The notes below the pieces were generated by a model that made no database searches, was not told the origin of the DNA, and worked only from the letters and a program-made list of their open reading frames with translations. From Homarus americanus (taxonomy: Eukaryota > Arthropoda > Malacostraca > Decapoda > Nephropidae), in NCBI RefSeq assembly GCF_018991925.1, contig NW_024736071.1, positions 11,233,702 through 11,297,701 of the forward strand: a stretch of 64,000 bases of DNA. The letters run 5' to 3'. The position numbers and the translations under genes were made by a program. Of the stretch, positions 62,776 to 64,000 are shown in pieces. The first letter of the stretch is position 1, and every line of letters starts with the position of its first letter.

Positions 62776-63569
62776 GTGGCCGTGACCTACCAAGAGAGGG
62801 GAGGATAAAGGGAATATATGATAGCATGAACAGAGTGGAGTAGTGGGAGAAATAAGCCTAAGGGACAAGATTATACGACATGTTAATACAATATCAATAG
62901 GACACAGGATAAAGTTTTTCAATCTCTTCCTCTTTGTTGAATTCTATTAATCTAGGTAAACTTCTTTCTGTCTCTTTTCTACCAAACTCTTTTTAATCTC
63001 AATATAAATTTTCCATAATGTCAGTATAGTTGTATGTAGGGAAGGAAATCATTTAAAACAACATTAGGGCAATTTATATATTACTATTGAGCATATGTGG
63101 AGATAAATCCAACATACTTTCCCGAAAAAATATCACTAACCAGATTTAGGATAAGTTTCGTTGGGCCAAGAAACTTTAACCTTCGGCCAGCTTAAGGGCG
63201 GCTTCTCTAGCTAGTCCTAAAATCTGTCTTTCCCTCTCTCGTGAACAGCAACTTTTAAGGGACGGAATCTAAGTTTATCCCTATGATTAATTCCTCCCCG
63301 GATGAAGGACAAATGTTTTTCATCAGCACAAGTGTAGCACTAGTGGGGTCGTTTCAGTCAAGTGCCCCCTTCCCACTACAAAGGTCCTGTGCCTGGCTGG
63401 CTATGTTTTGACAGTTCCGAAACTTACTGCTCTGGCTGGCCAAACGATAACCTTATATCCCTTTTCAAATTTCACTTTGGTCTATAGATATCCTGAACTG
63501 CACTGCAATGACGGTGCTAGAAGTTGTGCTTATGTTTGTTTAAGAGATACTAGTGACGGGGTTTTGAAC
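62776..63569. other. Stretch without recognised gene
   Basis: AT-rich DNA with no feature recognised. Confidence 0.4.
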
Positions 63570-64000
63570 GTAATGGTAATGGTGATGTTGGGGGCAGCGG
63601 TGATGATGATGTTATAATTAGTGTTAATGGTGATGTTAGAAGTAGTGGTGTTGGTGGTGCTAATGGGGGTGGTGATGATAGTGTTAAGAGTTGTGGTGAT
63701 GGTTGTGTTTTATGTAGTGGAGAGGGTGGTATAAAAGGTAGTTGTGATGGTGTAACTAAATGTACTACAGGGTGATAGTGGTACTAGAGATTATGATGAT
63801 AATGATGATGTAGGTAGTGATGGTGTCGCAGTGGTGATGGTGAATGTTGCCGTGGTGGTGATGGTGTGTTGGAGGTATTAGATGTGGTGATGTTCGAGGT
63901 AGTGGTGCTGATGGTGGTCGTGGAATTGGCGAAGGTAGTGGTAGTGGTGGTGGTGATTATTGTGTACAGTACAATTAGAGGAGTGATGGTGGTTACTGTG
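63570..64000. repeat. GGTGAT-rich degenerate repeat at window end
   Basis: Irregular GGTGATGGT and GTGGTGATG words. It probably continues past the window. Confidence 0.65.

Overview
The window looks like intergenic, repeat-dominated chromosomal DNA from an arthropod, most likely a decapod crustacean. This is an inference from three things: very dense microsatellites ((CA)n, (GA)n, (TA)n, (AAT)n, (ACAT)n), scattered degenerate arthropod-type telomere words (TTAGG/CCTAA), and the mix of transposable elements (I-type and CR1/L2-like LINEs, tRNA-Ala-derived SINEs, hAT and Tc1/mariner relics, a Ty3/gypsy-type LTR element). There is no prokaryotic gene organisation, no rRNA, and no host protein-coding gene that I can support. 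Most long open frames are translations of tandem repeats.

Layout. 0-12 kb: C-rich and 16-bp minisatellites, (ACAT)n and (GT)n tracts, a tRNA-Ala(CGC)-like SINE at 3.0-3.2 kb, decayed LINE endonuclease pieces at 4.6-5.2 and 10.3-10.8 kb, a long (TA)n at 7.3 kb, a three-copy A-tailed tandem repeat at 10.0-10.2 kb and a second (TA)n bracketed by a 47-bp direct repeat. 12-20 kb: a minus-strand LINE endonuclease relic, 30-bp and 22-bp minisatellites, a CR1/L2-like LINE tail joined to a truncated tRNA-Ala-like sequence, and GGT/GAT-rich DNA. 19.85-25.4 kb: a nearly full-length minus-strand I-superfamily LINE (CCHC ORF1; endonuclease, reverse transcriptase and RNase H in ORF2), disabled by frameshifts and a stop. 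25.8-29.1 kb: a 52-bp minisatellite split by a hAT remnant that appears to carry an 8-bp target duplication. 30.0-31.3 kb: an old LINE containing a 445-bp, 5'-truncated copy of the I-type LINE, with a perfect 11-bp target duplication. 32.2-33.9 kb: a decayed multi-copy gene of an uncharacterised family, interrupted by a 159-bp MITE-like element with 28-bp inverted repeats.

34-45 kb: microsatellites, a CR1/L2-like LINE 3' end abutting CCTAA-like DNA, inverted CCTAA/TTAGG tracts, 29-bp and 22-bp minisatellites and a minus-strand Tc1/mariner relic. 45.0-51.5 kb: three blocks of a G-rich 14-bp minisatellite whose reading frames make long spurious proteins on both strands. 51.5-58.5 kb: AT-rich DNA with minisatellites. 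58.8-62.1 kb: a structurally complete but internally deleted LTR retrotransposon (two 287-bp LTRs, primer-binding site, gag, zinc knuckles, protease, integrase C-terminus, polypurine tract, 5-bp target duplication) inserted in a 21-bp-type minisatellite, which resumes to the right.

The genes present are those of selfish elements. The best-preserved module is the LTR element, whose LTRs differ at only 4 of 287 positions by my count. The clearest history is nesting: minisatellites and older elements serve as landing sites for younger ones.
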